64,000 nucleotides of DNA from Eubacteriales bacterium (GTDB taxonomy: Bacteria; Bacillota; Clostridia; Lachnospirales; Lachnospiraceae): contig JAUNPJ010000003.1 of NCBI GenBank assembly GCA_030536755.1, positions 25,949 to 89,948 on the forward strand. Direction: 5' to 3'. A program made the position numbers and the translations under genes. Below the pieces are notes generated by a model that did no database searches, was not told the DNA's origin, and was given only the letters and a program-made list of their open reading frames with translations. This document shows, piece after piece, positions 16,848 through 25,454 of this stretch. The number at the start of each line of letters is the position of its first letter. The stretch's first letter is position 1.

Positions 16848-19409
16848 ATGGCAGAAACTATTTTTAAGTCAGGCATGGAAGGGCTTGATAAAAAACTGGA
16901 TTATATCAGATCCGGAGAAAATGTTGTGTTTCGTGTAAAGGAGCTGGAACATTTTTGTTTCTTTTCGGAAGAATTTCTGAAAGAACAGATTCTGGATGGA
17001 AGAAAGGTTATTTATATTCAATTTGGCGGGGAAAAAGTGTTAACAGACATTCGGGAGGGACTGATTGTACATCAGCTGGATCCCGCGATCGGTTTTGAAT
17101 TGTTTACACTGGCTGTTCATGAAATCATAGAGGAAGCTGGAGAAGGAGCTGTCTTTTTGTTTGATTGTCTGACAAAATTGCAGGAAATATGGTATTCGGA
17201 TTTGATGATGGATAACTTTATGCGGGTAACCTGCCCCTGTATCAGGGAATGCGGATCGGTTGCCTTTTATCCGCTTATGAGAGGAAGTCATTCTTATGAT
17301 TCTGTTTCACGAATCAGAGAAGCTGTACAGATTTTTCTCGATGTATTCTTTTCTGGAACCAGTTATTATCTGACACCTTTGAAGGTGGAAAATCGCTATC
17401 ACGGGGAGATGTATCTGACACATCGAATTGATTTGGATCAAAGTTTTCATCCGATGACGTATTCCACTTCGCTCAGTCGGTACTATACGGTTCTGGAAGA
17501 AGCGGGACCGGGAGAATGTATGCAGGATTCGTGGGAAGATTTCTTTTTGAAAATGAGGCTTGCTCTTGCGGAAGGAAAAATCAATCAGGATGATATGGAT
17601 AGAATGTGCGGTATGATGATGACGCGGGATAAAAAAATTCTGGAACTGATTCGTCGTTATTTTACGCCAAGAGACTATATGACGGTAAAAGCGCGCATGG
17701 TAGGTACGGGCATGATTGGAGGAAAAGCCTGTGGCATGCTGCTGGCTCGTAAGATCGTACGGGAGTTTTGTCCGCAGGCACAGGAACATCTGGAGCCGCA
17801 TGATTCTTACTATATTGCATCGGATATTTATTATACATACATCATTCATAATGGATGCTGGCGTCTGTGGATGTACCAGAAGACGCATCCGGAAGATCAT
17901 GAGGCTGCAGAAAAATTGCGGGAGAAATTGTTTTCCGGTGTCTTTCCAGACAATATCCGCAGCCAGTTAAGACGACTTTTGGATTATTTTGGAAGCAGTC
18001 CAATGATTGTTCGTTCGAGCAGCTTTCTGGAGGACGGATTCGGAAATGCCTTTGCCGGAAAATATGAATCTGTTTTCTGTATTAATGCCGGTTCGATGGA
18101 AGAGCGAATGAAAAAATTTGAAAATGCTATTCGCACAGTCTATGCAAGTACGATGTCACCGTCAGCACTTGAATACCGACGTGTGCGGGGATTGCTGAAA
18201 AAAGATGAACAGATGGCTCTTCTGGTACAGAGAGTATCTGGTTCCCGATGGGGAAAATATTATTTTCCAATGGCAGCAGGTGTGGGATATTCCTACAACA
18301 ATTATCCGTGGAGCAGAGAACTGGATCCGAAAGCCGGCATGCTCAGGCTGGTAGTTGGACTTGGCACACGTGCTGTCGATCGTACACCGGGTGATTATCC
18401 GAGACTGGTCAATCTGGATGCCCCACAGATGACAACATTTGCTTCGCAGTCAGAACATCACAAGTTTTCACAGCATCGCATGGATGTGCTGAATCTGGAA
18501 AAAAATCAGTTGGAGAGCCATCCGGTGGAACATATGATTCCAATGATTCCATTCTGGCAGAAAAAATATATGTTTTCGCACGATATGGATACAGAAAGAA
18601 TGTTTCGTGACAGGGGTATATATAGAGATATTTTATTTGCAGACTGCGGGCAGTTGGTGAAAAATCAGGAGTTTGTTGATTGTATGCAGGAAATTCTGAC
18701 AAAGCTGCAGGAGCATTATGGGAAAGCGGTTGATATTGAATACACGGTAAATATTTCGGAAACGGGAGAGTTTCTGATTAATCTGCTTCAATGTCGTCCC
18801 CTTCAGACGGGAGAGCATGAATCGGTTCAAATACCGGTATGCAAAGAAGAAGATACGTTTTTCCACATCGTCAAAAATGTGATGGGATCGTCACGAAAGC
18901 AGAAAATCGATGTGATTGTATATGTAGATCCCTATGAATATTACAATTACGAATACGCAAAAAAACCGGATATCGCAAGGGCGATCGGTATCGTCAACCG
19001 CTATTTTGAAAACCAGAACAAACATATGCTTCTGGTTACACCGGGGCGGATTGGCACCTCTTCGCCGGAACTTGGTGTACCGGTGGTCTATGCGGAAATC
19101 AGCCAGTTCTCTGCCATTATGGAAGTGGCATACAGCAAGGCAGGATATATGCCGGAGCTTTCCTTTGGAAGCCATATGTTCCAGGATCTGGTGGAAGCTA
19201 ATATTTTGTATATTGCCTGTATGGAAAATACAAAAACGATGGCCTATCATCCGGAACTTCTGAATGGAGTAAAAGAAATCGGAGAAGGATTGCTGGAGGA
19301 ATCGGTAAGAAATGTGCTGAAAGTATATGATACGTCTGAGAGTGGATGGATGCTTTGCATGGATGCATTAAGCAGCGAGGTAATCTGTGCGATGGCCGAA
19401 AGTTCTTAA
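16848..19409 (+). CDS. PEP/pyruvate-binding (PPDK N-terminal) domain protein with unusual N-terminal domain
   Basis: This 853-residue protein has an ATP-grasp domain like that of PEP synthase/pyruvate phosphate dikinase: GMIGGKACGMLLAR near 288-301, MIVRSSSFLEDGFGNAFAGK near 385-405, and LLQCRPLQ near 645. It lacks the phosphohistidine swivel domain and the PEP-binding TIM barrel, so it is not a normal PEP synthase. The first 250 residues begin GLDKKLDYIRSGENV, reminiscent of a RecA/KaiC-like domain but without a P-loop lysine. The last 200 residues are unassigned. ATG 16848 is used because GAAGAGGTG precedes it and the longer reading frame runs back through a terminator. The role is unknown; it may phosphorylate or sense a metabolite. 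Confidence 0.7.
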   Translation: MAETIFKSGMEGLDKKLDYIRSGENVVFRVKELEHFCFFSEEFLKEQILDGRKVIYIQFGGEKVLTDIREGLIVHQLDPAIGFELFTLAVHEIIEEAGEGAVFLFDCLTKLQEIWYSDLMMDNFMRVTCPCIRECGSVAFYPLMRGSHSYDSVSRIREAVQIFLDVFFSGTSYYLTPLKVENRYHGEMYLTHRIDLDQSFHPMTYSTSLSRYYTVLEEAGPGECMQDSWEDFFLKMRLALAEGKINQDDMDRMCGMMMTRDKKILELIRRYFTPRDYMTVKARMVGTGMIGGKACGMLLARKIVREFCPQAQEHLEPHDSYYIASDIYYTYIIHNGCWRLWMYQKTHPEDHEAAEKLREKLFSGVFPDNIRSQLRRLLDYFGSSPMIVRSSSFLEDGFGNAFAGKYESVFCINAGSMEERMKKFENAIRTVYASTMSPSALEYRRVRGLLKKDEQMALLVQRVSGSRWGKYYFPMAAGVGYSYNNYPWSRELDPKAGMLRLVVGLGTRAVDRTPGDYPRLVNLDAPQMTTFASQSEHHKFSQHRMDVLNLEKNQLESHPVEHMIPMIPFWQKKYMFSHDMDTERMFRDRGIYRDILFADCGQLVKNQEFVDCMQEILTKLQEHYGKAVDIEYTVNISETGEFLINLLQCRPLQTGEHESVQIPVCKEEDTFFHIVKNVMGSSRKQKIDVIVYVDPYEYYNYEYAKKPDIARAIGIVNRYFENQNKHMLLVTPGRIGTSSPELGVPVVYAEISQFSAIMEVAYSKAGYMPELSFGSHMFQDLVEANILYIACMENTKTMAYHPELLNGVKEIGEGLLEESVRNVLKVYDTSESGWMLCMDALSSEVICAMAESS

Positions 19410-19411
19410 CA

Positions 19412-19470
19412 GGGACAGGGGGGACGGTTCTGTGTCCGTAGACACGGACGCAGAACCGTCCCCCTGTCCC
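19412..19470. repeat. Palindromic dispersed repeat, copy 2
   Basis: This 59-bp palindrome has outer arms GGGACAGGGGGGACGGTTCT and the complement, and starts two bases after the previous stop codon. It shares the core GGGACGGTTCTGTGTCC with the copy at 52-113 but differs at the centre and in the flanking G-run, so the two are diverged members of one family. It may double as a transcription end for the gene at 16848. Confidence 0.8.
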
Positions 19471-19475
19471 CTTCT

Positions 19476-20203
19476 CTATACAATTGCCTCGACTAATGTT
19501 TTTCCTTCAATCACAATTTCATGTGTGCGTAAAGATCTTTGTTCTGCATATCAGCTGTGGACAAATAAAGATTATACAGCCATGTCTCAAAAATTCGATT
19601 TGAAACAGCAAGAGTGCCGTTTTGATTTTTTACAAATCCAAACATTGTGGCAATGTTGATGGACAGTTCGTAGTAATTGTAAACGATAGATTTTCCTGTG
19701 AATAATAAAGATTGGAGAATATGGTTTAATTCTGGATTGCTTATCAGTTTTTCATCAATCATCAATACGATTGGTTTATCAGAAATACTGCAGATATCAC
19801 TCAGTTCCTCGAAGAGCCTTTGCAATCTGAAATTAGATCGTTCTTCTCTCACAATTGCATTCAGATGAGAAAGAATAGCTTCAAACTCTTCCGCAGGTGA
19901 AAGGATATTTCTTTTCAATATTCGTAAAAATGCTCTTAGAAAAGAAAGTGCAAATGTATTTTCGTTTTCAAATTCTTCTGCTCCAAATGTCTGAAAATCC
20001 ATCAAGACAACAACATAATCTGTTTGTAAATAACGGTTCAGGGCACGAAGTGTGGTTGTTTTTCCATACTGGCGTGCTCTGTTGATCGTAAAGTACTGAC
20101 CGGCATCAATCAGCTTTTTTATTTCCATCAGTCTCTCATTCAGGTTTACCATATAATGCTGAGCTGGTTTACAATCAGCAGTTACATTGAAAATTTTTGT
20201 CAT
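19476..20203 (-). pseudogene. AAA-ATPase/PD-(D/E)XK family protein, broken by deletions
   Basis: The gene starts at 20203 after a perfect AGGAGG and reads like the widespread ATPase family of gut Firmicutes: Walker A-like NRARQYGKTTT, Walker B VLMIDE. Directly after VLMIDE the reading jumps to KLISNPELNHILQSLLFTGK, which normally lies well over 100 residues further on, so an internal segment is lost. The frame ends at 19511, but a frame shift brings in THEIVIEGKTLVEAIV ending at 19476, resembling the extreme C-terminus of this family. The nuclease domain is therefore missing and the product is unlikely to work. An intact distant relative is at 57700-59286. Domain boundaries are inferred from family knowledge. 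Confidence 0.65.
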
Positions 20204-20233
20204 TACCTTTGCCTCCTTTCCTGTTTTTAAAAC

Positions 20234-21361
20234 ATGGATGATACGATTCAAAAAGTGATGCAGAGAGAGTTTCCTCTGCCAGAACAGGTAAAAAAAGCCC
20301 AAGCGGAGGCATTTTCCAAAATAAGAGCCTCTCAGGAACAAAAAAGTACGCCTGAGTTACAGCAGTCTGCAAAGAAAACAGCTGAGAAGAAAACAATGCA
20401 CAAGAAACAACATTTCTTTTTCAAAGCCTGTGTCGGATTTGCAGCAGCGGCAGCGGTTTTTTCTGGAGTCTGTATTGTAAATCCCACATTTGCAGCGCAG
20501 ATTCCTCTGCTTGGCCATGTCTTTGAAAAATTAGGAGAATCTCTGCGCTTTTCCGGTGACTTTCAAAAGTATGCAAAAGTAGAAAACATAAACAGCCAGA
20601 CAGCCAATGGCATGACTGTTACGTTGTCAGAGGTATACTGCAACGATGCTGCTCTTTATGTCAGTCTGGTAATTGAGTCAGAAGATACATTTCCGGAAAC
20701 GATGAATTTTCAGGACAGCGATACTCCGCTGATCAACCTGTATGACAGCACCTTGAAATTTTCTTATAGTGAACGGGAAGAACAGCTTTTCGGTGTTGCG
20801 AATGCGCTTGACGGGAAAATGGTTGATGAACACACTTATACAGGAGTACTGCGCTATGATCTTTCCTACTCCAATATCTTTATGAAAGAGGAAACAATTG
20901 AAATTCCGGAACAGTTTACGGTGGAATTTCACATCCCTCAAATCAGTGGACTCAAACCGGATGGAAAACTTCCGGAGATGCCGGAAGATCTTCGAGCGGA
21001 ATATGAACAGGCTATGAGGGATAACGGTCTGGGGCTGACGGATGAAGATTATGCCAACTTTACAGAAGAGCAGAAGGAAATTGAGCACCAGCTTTTTACT
21101 AAAATGAACAATGCTTACGACGAACGCTATCCAGATACATGGGAACAGCCAAACCAAGAAAATCAACAGGTTGCCTGCACAAGCGGAGAGATTGCACTTG
21201 ATGTGGAAAGCCTTCCCTGTGCAAATGGCTGTTCGGAAGCCCCAAACCCAACCTTGCCGTTTGGAAGTGTTCCGTTGACCAGGAAAGCGGTGCACATACA
21301 ACTCAACAAACAGAAAGTTATTTTGGATTTTGTAACGTCTCCAGCTTTTCCTTTACGGTAG
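20234..21361 (+). pseudogene. DUF4179-like anti-sigma/surface protein, 3' end replaced by a repeat
   Basis: Residues 1-300 look like a DUF4179 protein: a cytoplasmic N-terminus (MDDTIQKVMQREFPLPEQV), one membrane segment near 62-82 (FKACVGFAAAAAVFSGVC), and an extracellular domain. From about residue 305 the frame reads through the 168-bp repeat at 21146-21313 (CTSGEIALDVESLPCANG) and stops soon after, so the authentic C-terminus is gone. No ribosome binding site precedes the ATG and no sigma factor gene, the usual partner, is adjacent. I treat it as a remnant; a translated chimera of 375 residues is possible but unlikely. Confidence 0.6.
21146..21313 (+). repeat. 168-bp dispersed repeat, copy 1
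   Basis: The stretch is about 95% identical by eye to the reverse complement of 63741-63907. It begins near CAGCCAAAC and ends at CAACTCAACAAACAG in both copies, with unrelated sequence outside. In this copy it is read in frame as the tail of the DUF4179 remnant; in the other it is read in the same frame (CTSGEIALDVESLPCANG) upstream of topB. No transposase or terminal inverted repeat is seen. Confidence 0.8.
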
Positions 21362-22841
21362 GAAACAGTTCCATATTGGTGTGAGGAAGTGCCTGGGCTG
21401 CTACCATGAAATCCAGAAAATCTGCGGCTGCTCCGTACTGCAGGTAAACCATTTTTTCGAGAATGATGTCAATATCATCCAGAACTTCTTTGTGGAGAAG
21501 AACCTTTTGTGCACCTTCCAGGGATGAATTGCCGGCGCTGATGAGCCGATCACGATCCATATCCGGATACAGGCCGATGGTAATGGCGGATTCTTTGGAG
21601 ACGTGTTTTCCGAATGCTCCTGCTACGTAAAACTTGGAAATGTCCTGTGCAGTGATTCCGGATTCGCGCAGCATATAGGCGACCATTGTATAACCGGCTG
21701 CTTTGGTCCGCATAAATTCGTTGATGTCATTTTGAGAAAAGAAGAGTCCCGGTGCATATTCTACTGCATAGGAGTCCCCTTTTTTCTGAATAAGACGGCT
21801 TTCTTCCGGATGAAGCGTTCCCTTGATGTCTACCCATCCGTGAAGGAATAATTCTGCCAGAAGATCAATGATTCCAGAACCACAGATTCCCAGTGGCTTT
21901 GTTTCTCCAATCACATGAATCTGAATTTGCTCATCTTTGATGTGCACCTCATCGACTGCGCCTTCGGTAGCGCGCATGCCTGTCTCAACGACGCCTCCCT
22001 CCAGCGCCGGTCCGGCTGCACCGGCACCGCACAGAAGAAATTCCTCATTTCCGATAACCAGTTCACCATTGGTTCCGATGTCAAAAAAGACACAGATATC
22101 CTTTTCTTTATAAAGTTCCGTAGCAACCATACCGCTGATGATGTCGCCGCCAAGGTAGTTTGATTTGTTGGGGTAGCAGTAGACATAACCCAAAACAGGG
22201 ATATCCAGCTCTTTTCCCAGGATAAAATCAGGATGGTCTGCCCGGACGGCATAAGGCGTAGAGAAAACACAGAAGGCATCCATTCCGAGCAGAAAATGAA
22301 TCATCGTCGTGTTGGCTGCAACTGTCATCTGGATACAGGATTGGATGGAAATTCCGGTTGCTGCCTCGATTTTTTCAAAGTTTTCTAGTAAAGTATCAAT
22401 CGTTGCGTTGCGGATTTCCTCTAATGCAGTCGGATTGTCTTTGCAGTAAAAAATGCGTGTGAGAATATCTGTTCCATACGCAATCTGATGATTGTAGCTG
22501 CTGACTTCCGCCAGGCATTCTCCGGTATTGCAGTTCAAAAGTCTGGTCACGACAGTCGTGCTTCCGATATCCGTAGCCAGTCCGTAGTGTTCATTCGAGG
22601 TATCTCCCGGTTCTGCATTTACAATTTCCCAGCAGAGTCCGTCCCAGGCAAGAGAGACTGTGATTTTCCAGTTGGATGTATCGCAGAGCGGATACAATTT
22701 TCTCATGACTGTAAGACTCATGCGGGTGTTCAACCCCTGTTCTGTGAGGGCATCCATGATGCGAACCTGGTAGGAGAGGGCATCATCCTCCGTCGGTGGG
22801 GTTAAGGTAAGATATATTTTTTTGCTGATTGGATTCAACAT
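21318..22841 (-). CDS. ASKHA/DUF4445 protein, RACo-like corrinoid-activation ATPase without ferredoxin domain
   Basis: This 507-residue protein matches the C-terminal ATPase part of reductive activators of corrinoid methyltransferases (RACo/RamA type, DUF4445). The actin-like nucleotide-binding motifs are clear: ATDIGSTTVVTRL near 89, YLGGDIISGM near 230, FFDIGTNGELV near 254, GICGSGIIDLLAELF near 325 and VAGAFGKHV near 420. Typical members are about 600 residues with an N-terminal 2Fe-2S ferredoxin domain; here the first 85 residues show no CxxxxCxxC cluster. No corrinoid protein or methyltransferase gene is in the window. Its 3' end abuts the 168-bp repeat. The real electron donor and target are unknown. 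Confidence 0.8.
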   Translation of the reverse strand: MLNPISKKIYLTLTPPTEDDALSYQVRIMDALTEQGLNTRMSLTVMRKLYPLCDTSNWKITVSLAWDGLCWEIVNAEPGDTSNEHYGLATDIGSTTVVTRLLNCNTGECLAEVSSYNHQIAYGTDILTRIFYCKDNPTALEEIRNATIDTLLENFEKIEAATGISIQSCIQMTVAANTTMIHFLLGMDAFCVFSTPYAVRADHPDFILGKELDIPVLGYVYCYPNKSNYLGGDIISGMVATELYKEKDICVFFDIGTNGELVIGNEEFLLCGAGAAGPALEGGVVETGMRATEGAVDEVHIKDEQIQIHVIGETKPLGICGSGIIDLLAELFLHGWVDIKGTLHPEESRLIQKKGDSYAVEYAPGLFFSQNDINEFMRTKAAGYTMVAYMLRESGITAQDISKFYVAGAFGKHVSKESAITIGLYPDMDRDRLISAGNSSLEGAQKVLLHKEVLDDIDIILEKMVYLQYGAAADFLDFMVAAQALPHTNMELFPTVKEKLETLQNPK

Positions 22842-23012
22842 AATCGCCTCCGTTTGTTATATATGGGATACTATAGCACAGTTTGGAATCAAAATGGGAA
22901 AATTCTGTGAACTTGCGTACAAGAAAGATTTTCTAAACTTCGATTAAGGTTCATACATTAGAATGGGTTCGATAAAAGAAAGCGCGCATAGACAGGAAAG
23001 GATGAAGATAGA

Positions 23013-24782
23013 ATGAAGAGAAAAAAGGTAATGGCAATTTTGATGGCAGGAACTCTGGTATTTTCCTGTGTAGGATGTGGTTCAACGACAAAAGAAGGGG
23101 AATCTGATTCTACAATTACAGGAAAGGTTACAGAAATTAATGATACTTCCGTAACGATTCAGCTGGGCGAACTAATGCAGGGAGGCGAACCGAATGGAGA
23201 GAAACCAGATGGAGAAGCACCAGACGGGGAGAAACCAGAAATGCCAGATGGAGAAACTCCGGATGGGGAGAAGCCAGAAATGCCAGATGGAGAAACTCCA
23301 GACGGAGAGAAGCCGGAAATGCCGGAAGGAGAAGCGCCGGATGGCGAAAATCCACCACAGGGAGGTGGTATTCCGTTTGAGGCAGGTGATGAGACGAAGA
23401 CCATTGATTTGAAAGACGCTGAAATTGTGGAGGAATCAGGGCAGGAGACGGAAGAAGCAGATTTTGCGGATATTGAAGTGGATGATATTCTGGTGATTGA
23501 GCTTGGTGATGATGGAACTGTGGAAAGTGTAACGATTAAAAGCGGCAGAATGGGAGGCCCAGGAGGATTTGGCGGTTCCGGCGAGGTGACGCAGGGTACG
23601 GCAGCCAATACGATTGAGAACGATGCAGAAGTGACAGAAGAATCGTATACATCCTCCGGTGACGATGAAAATGCGCTTCGTGTGAAAGAGGCAACAGTCA
23701 CGCTGGATGGAATTACTGTCGAGAAGACGGCAGGTGAATCTTCCAATACGGAGGATGGTGATTTTTATGGACAAAATGCGGCTTTACTGGCAACAGACGG
23801 TGCACAGGTAACGATTAAAAATGCAAAAATCAGTTCATCTGCCCAGAACGGAAATGGTGTTTTCAGTTATGGGGAGGGCACTGTAGTGACGATTTCGGAT
23901 TCGTCCATTGAGACGACAAAAGATAATTCCGGCGGTATTCAGACAACAGGAGGAGGTACCACGAAAGCTTCAAATCTGACTATAAATACAAAGGGAAATT
24001 CCTCGGCAGCAATCCGCTCTGACCGGGGAGGCGGCACAGTAGAGGTGGATGGCGGAACTTATCTCAGTGAAGGATATAATTCACCATCCGTTTACTCTAC
24101 GGCAGCAATTACTGTAAAAAATGCCACACTTACAGCAGCAAATTCAGAGGCTCTGGTCATTGAAGGACAGAATTCGATCAGTCTGGAAAACTGCAATGTG
24201 ACCGGAAATATGAGTGACACAGAAGGTTCCAGTTCGGATATCAATGTGCATAATGTAATGATTTATCAGTCCATGTCCGGTGATGCAGAAGTTGGAACAT
24301 CTGAATTTTCGATGGAAGGCGGCTCTTTGACTTCACAGAACGGTGATATGTTTTATGTTACGAATACACACTGCACGATTCGTCTGTCAGGAGTACTGCT
24401 GGTGAACCAGGATGAGGAAGGCAATCTTATGACAATTACCGGAAACGATGCAAGTCATGGATGGGGTGAGGCAGGTTCGAATGGCGGACAGGTGAATTTC
24501 ACAGCTGATGGACAGACGCTGGATGGAAATATTGTGGTAGATACGATTTCCAATCTAAATCTGACGCTAAGCAATGGCAGCCAGTTTACCGGAAGCATTA
24601 ATATTACCGAAAATGAGGAAGGCGGCGAAGCTGTGGAAGATAATGCGGTCATCACTGTTGACGAGGGATGCACATGGACGCTGACCGGTGATTGTACGGT
24701 TACAAGCGTGACAGATAACGGTACGATTAACTTTAATGGACATACCATTACACTGGCGGATGGAACCGTTCTAAGTGAATAA
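23013..24782 (+). CDS. Lipoprotein with Pro-Asp-Gly-Glu repeats and beta-helix carbohydrate-binding-like domain
   Basis: This 589-residue secreted lipoprotein has a signal peptide ending at the lipobox SCVGC (lipidated Cys about residue 22). Residues 54-115 are an acidic low-complexity linker of repeating units such as GEKPEMPDGETPD. The remainder, rich in G, T, S and N with regular VTIKNAKI-like strands (SAAIRSDRGGGTVEVDGGTY), resembles the right-handed beta-helix 'carbohydrate-binding domain' (Cthe_2159-like) family found in Lachnospiraceae; these bind acidic polysaccharides and calcium. AGGAAAGGATG precedes the start. It stands alone upstream of the Tad pilus operon and may act at the cell surface. 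Confidence 0.75.
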   Translation: MKRKKVMAILMAGTLVFSCVGCGSTTKEGESDSTITGKVTEINDTSVTIQLGELMQGGEPNGEKPDGEAPDGEKPEMPDGETPDGEKPEMPDGETPDGEKPEMPEGEAPDGENPPQGGGIPFEAGDETKTIDLKDAEIVEESGQETEEADFADIEVDDILVIELGDDGTVESVTIKSGRMGGPGGFGGSGEVTQGTAANTIENDAEVTEESYTSSGDDENALRVKEATVTLDGITVEKTAGESSNTEDGDFYGQNAALLATDGAQVTIKNAKISSSAQNGNGVFSYGEGTVVTISDSSIETTKDNSGGIQTTGGGTTKASNLTINTKGNSSAAIRSDRGGGTVEVDGGTYLSEGYNSPSVYSTAAITVKNATLTAANSEALVIEGQNSISLENCNVTGNMSDTEGSSSDINVHNVMIYQSMSGDAEVGTSEFSMEGGSLTSQNGDMFYVTNTHCTIRLSGVLLVNQDEEGNLMTITGNDASHGWGEAGSNGGQVNFTADGQTLDGNIVVDTISNLNLTLSNGSQFTGSINITENEEGGEAVEDNAVITVDEGCTWTLTGDCTVTSVTDNGTINFNGHTITLADGTVLSE

Positions 24783-24818
24783 GTAAAATAATAATTTGCA
24801 AAAAATAAAAATTAGGTC

Positions 24819-24847
24819 TGGACAAACGTCCGGACCTGAGCTATAAT
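24819..24847 (+). promoter_or_regulatory. Probable promoter of the Tad operon with overlapping inverted repeat
   Basis: TGGACA and TATAAT are 17 bp apart, about 100 bp before the first tad gene. The inverted repeat AGGTCTGGAC-AAAC-GTCCGGACCT (24814-24837) covers the -35 box, which looks like an operator; no T-tract follows, so it is less likely to be a terminator for the lipoprotein gene. Confidence 0.55.
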
Positions 24848-24944
24848 GAGTCTCAAGATAGCAGTCAGCTATTGAATGCAATCCGTTCGGAATGTATGTT
24901 TTTCCTTTATTTTTTACAATTTTATATTCAGGAAAGAGGTGTGT

Positions 24945-25454
24945 ATGACCTTTTCAGCTATTTTTGCTCTGACAGCGGCAGTGGTAGCGGCGATGATGGA
25001 TATTTCCACGGGAAAAGTCAAAAATCAATGGATTTGTTTTCTGTGGATTGTGGGCATGGTTTATCAGATGATTTCGGGACAGCGGCAGGGAATCTGGCGG
25101 TTTCTGGCTGGAAGTATGCTTCCCATTGCAGTGCTGTTTCCACTGTTTCGATTTCGAATGCTGGGACCTGGCGACATCAAGCTGTTTTCCGCTCTGGGCG
25201 GTGTGATGGGTGCAGGTGCTGTTTTGACCTGCATGACAATTTCCTTTTTGTGCGGGGGAATTCTATCCCTTGTATTTCTTCTTTTGTATGGGGAGCTTGC
25301 TTCCCGTCTTCGGCATTTCGCCGTATATATCCAATTTGTGATCAGCAACAGGCAGATTGTGCCCTATTACAGGAAGGGTAAACAGTGGGAAAACCTCCAC
25401 TTTACCGTACCTGTTTTGATGGGCGTGATTCTTTATGCAGGAGGTATGTATTGA
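24945..25454 (+). CDS. Prepilin peptidase TadV/CpaA-like (A24 family)
   Basis: This 169-residue membrane aspartic protease cleaves the leader from Flp-type prepilins. The two catalytic aspartates are visible: D19 in MMDIST and D77 in the GPGDIKL (GxGD) motif, set among about six hydrophobic segments. ATG 24945, after AGAGGTG, is chosen rather than one at 24876 because the protein then begins directly with the first membrane helix. It overlaps the TTG start of tadZ by 4 bp and is the first gene of the Tad pilus operon. A second, shorter A24 peptidase lies at 31916. Confidence 0.88.
   Translation: MTFSAIFALTAAVVAAMMDISTGKVKNQWICFLWIVGMVYQMISGQRQGIWRFLAGSMLPIAVLFPLFRFRMLGPGDIKLFSALGGVMGAGAVLTCMTISFLCGGILSLVFLLLYGELASRLRHFAVYIQFVISNRQIVPYYRKGKQWENLHFTVPVLMGVILYAGGMY

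Noticed and set aside
20234-20341. Longer N-terminus for the ATPase pseudogene starting at 20341 on the minus strand
   Set aside because: A perfect AGGAGG precedes the ATG at 20203, and the extra part is antisense to the DUF4179 remnant.
23159-23746. Long open frame on the minus strand opposite the lipoprotein gene
   Set aside because: It is a mirror of the Pro/Asp/Gly/Glu repeats, giving a Ser/Pro/Gly-rich low-complexity product without a start signal; the plus-strand gene has a signal peptide and ribosome site.
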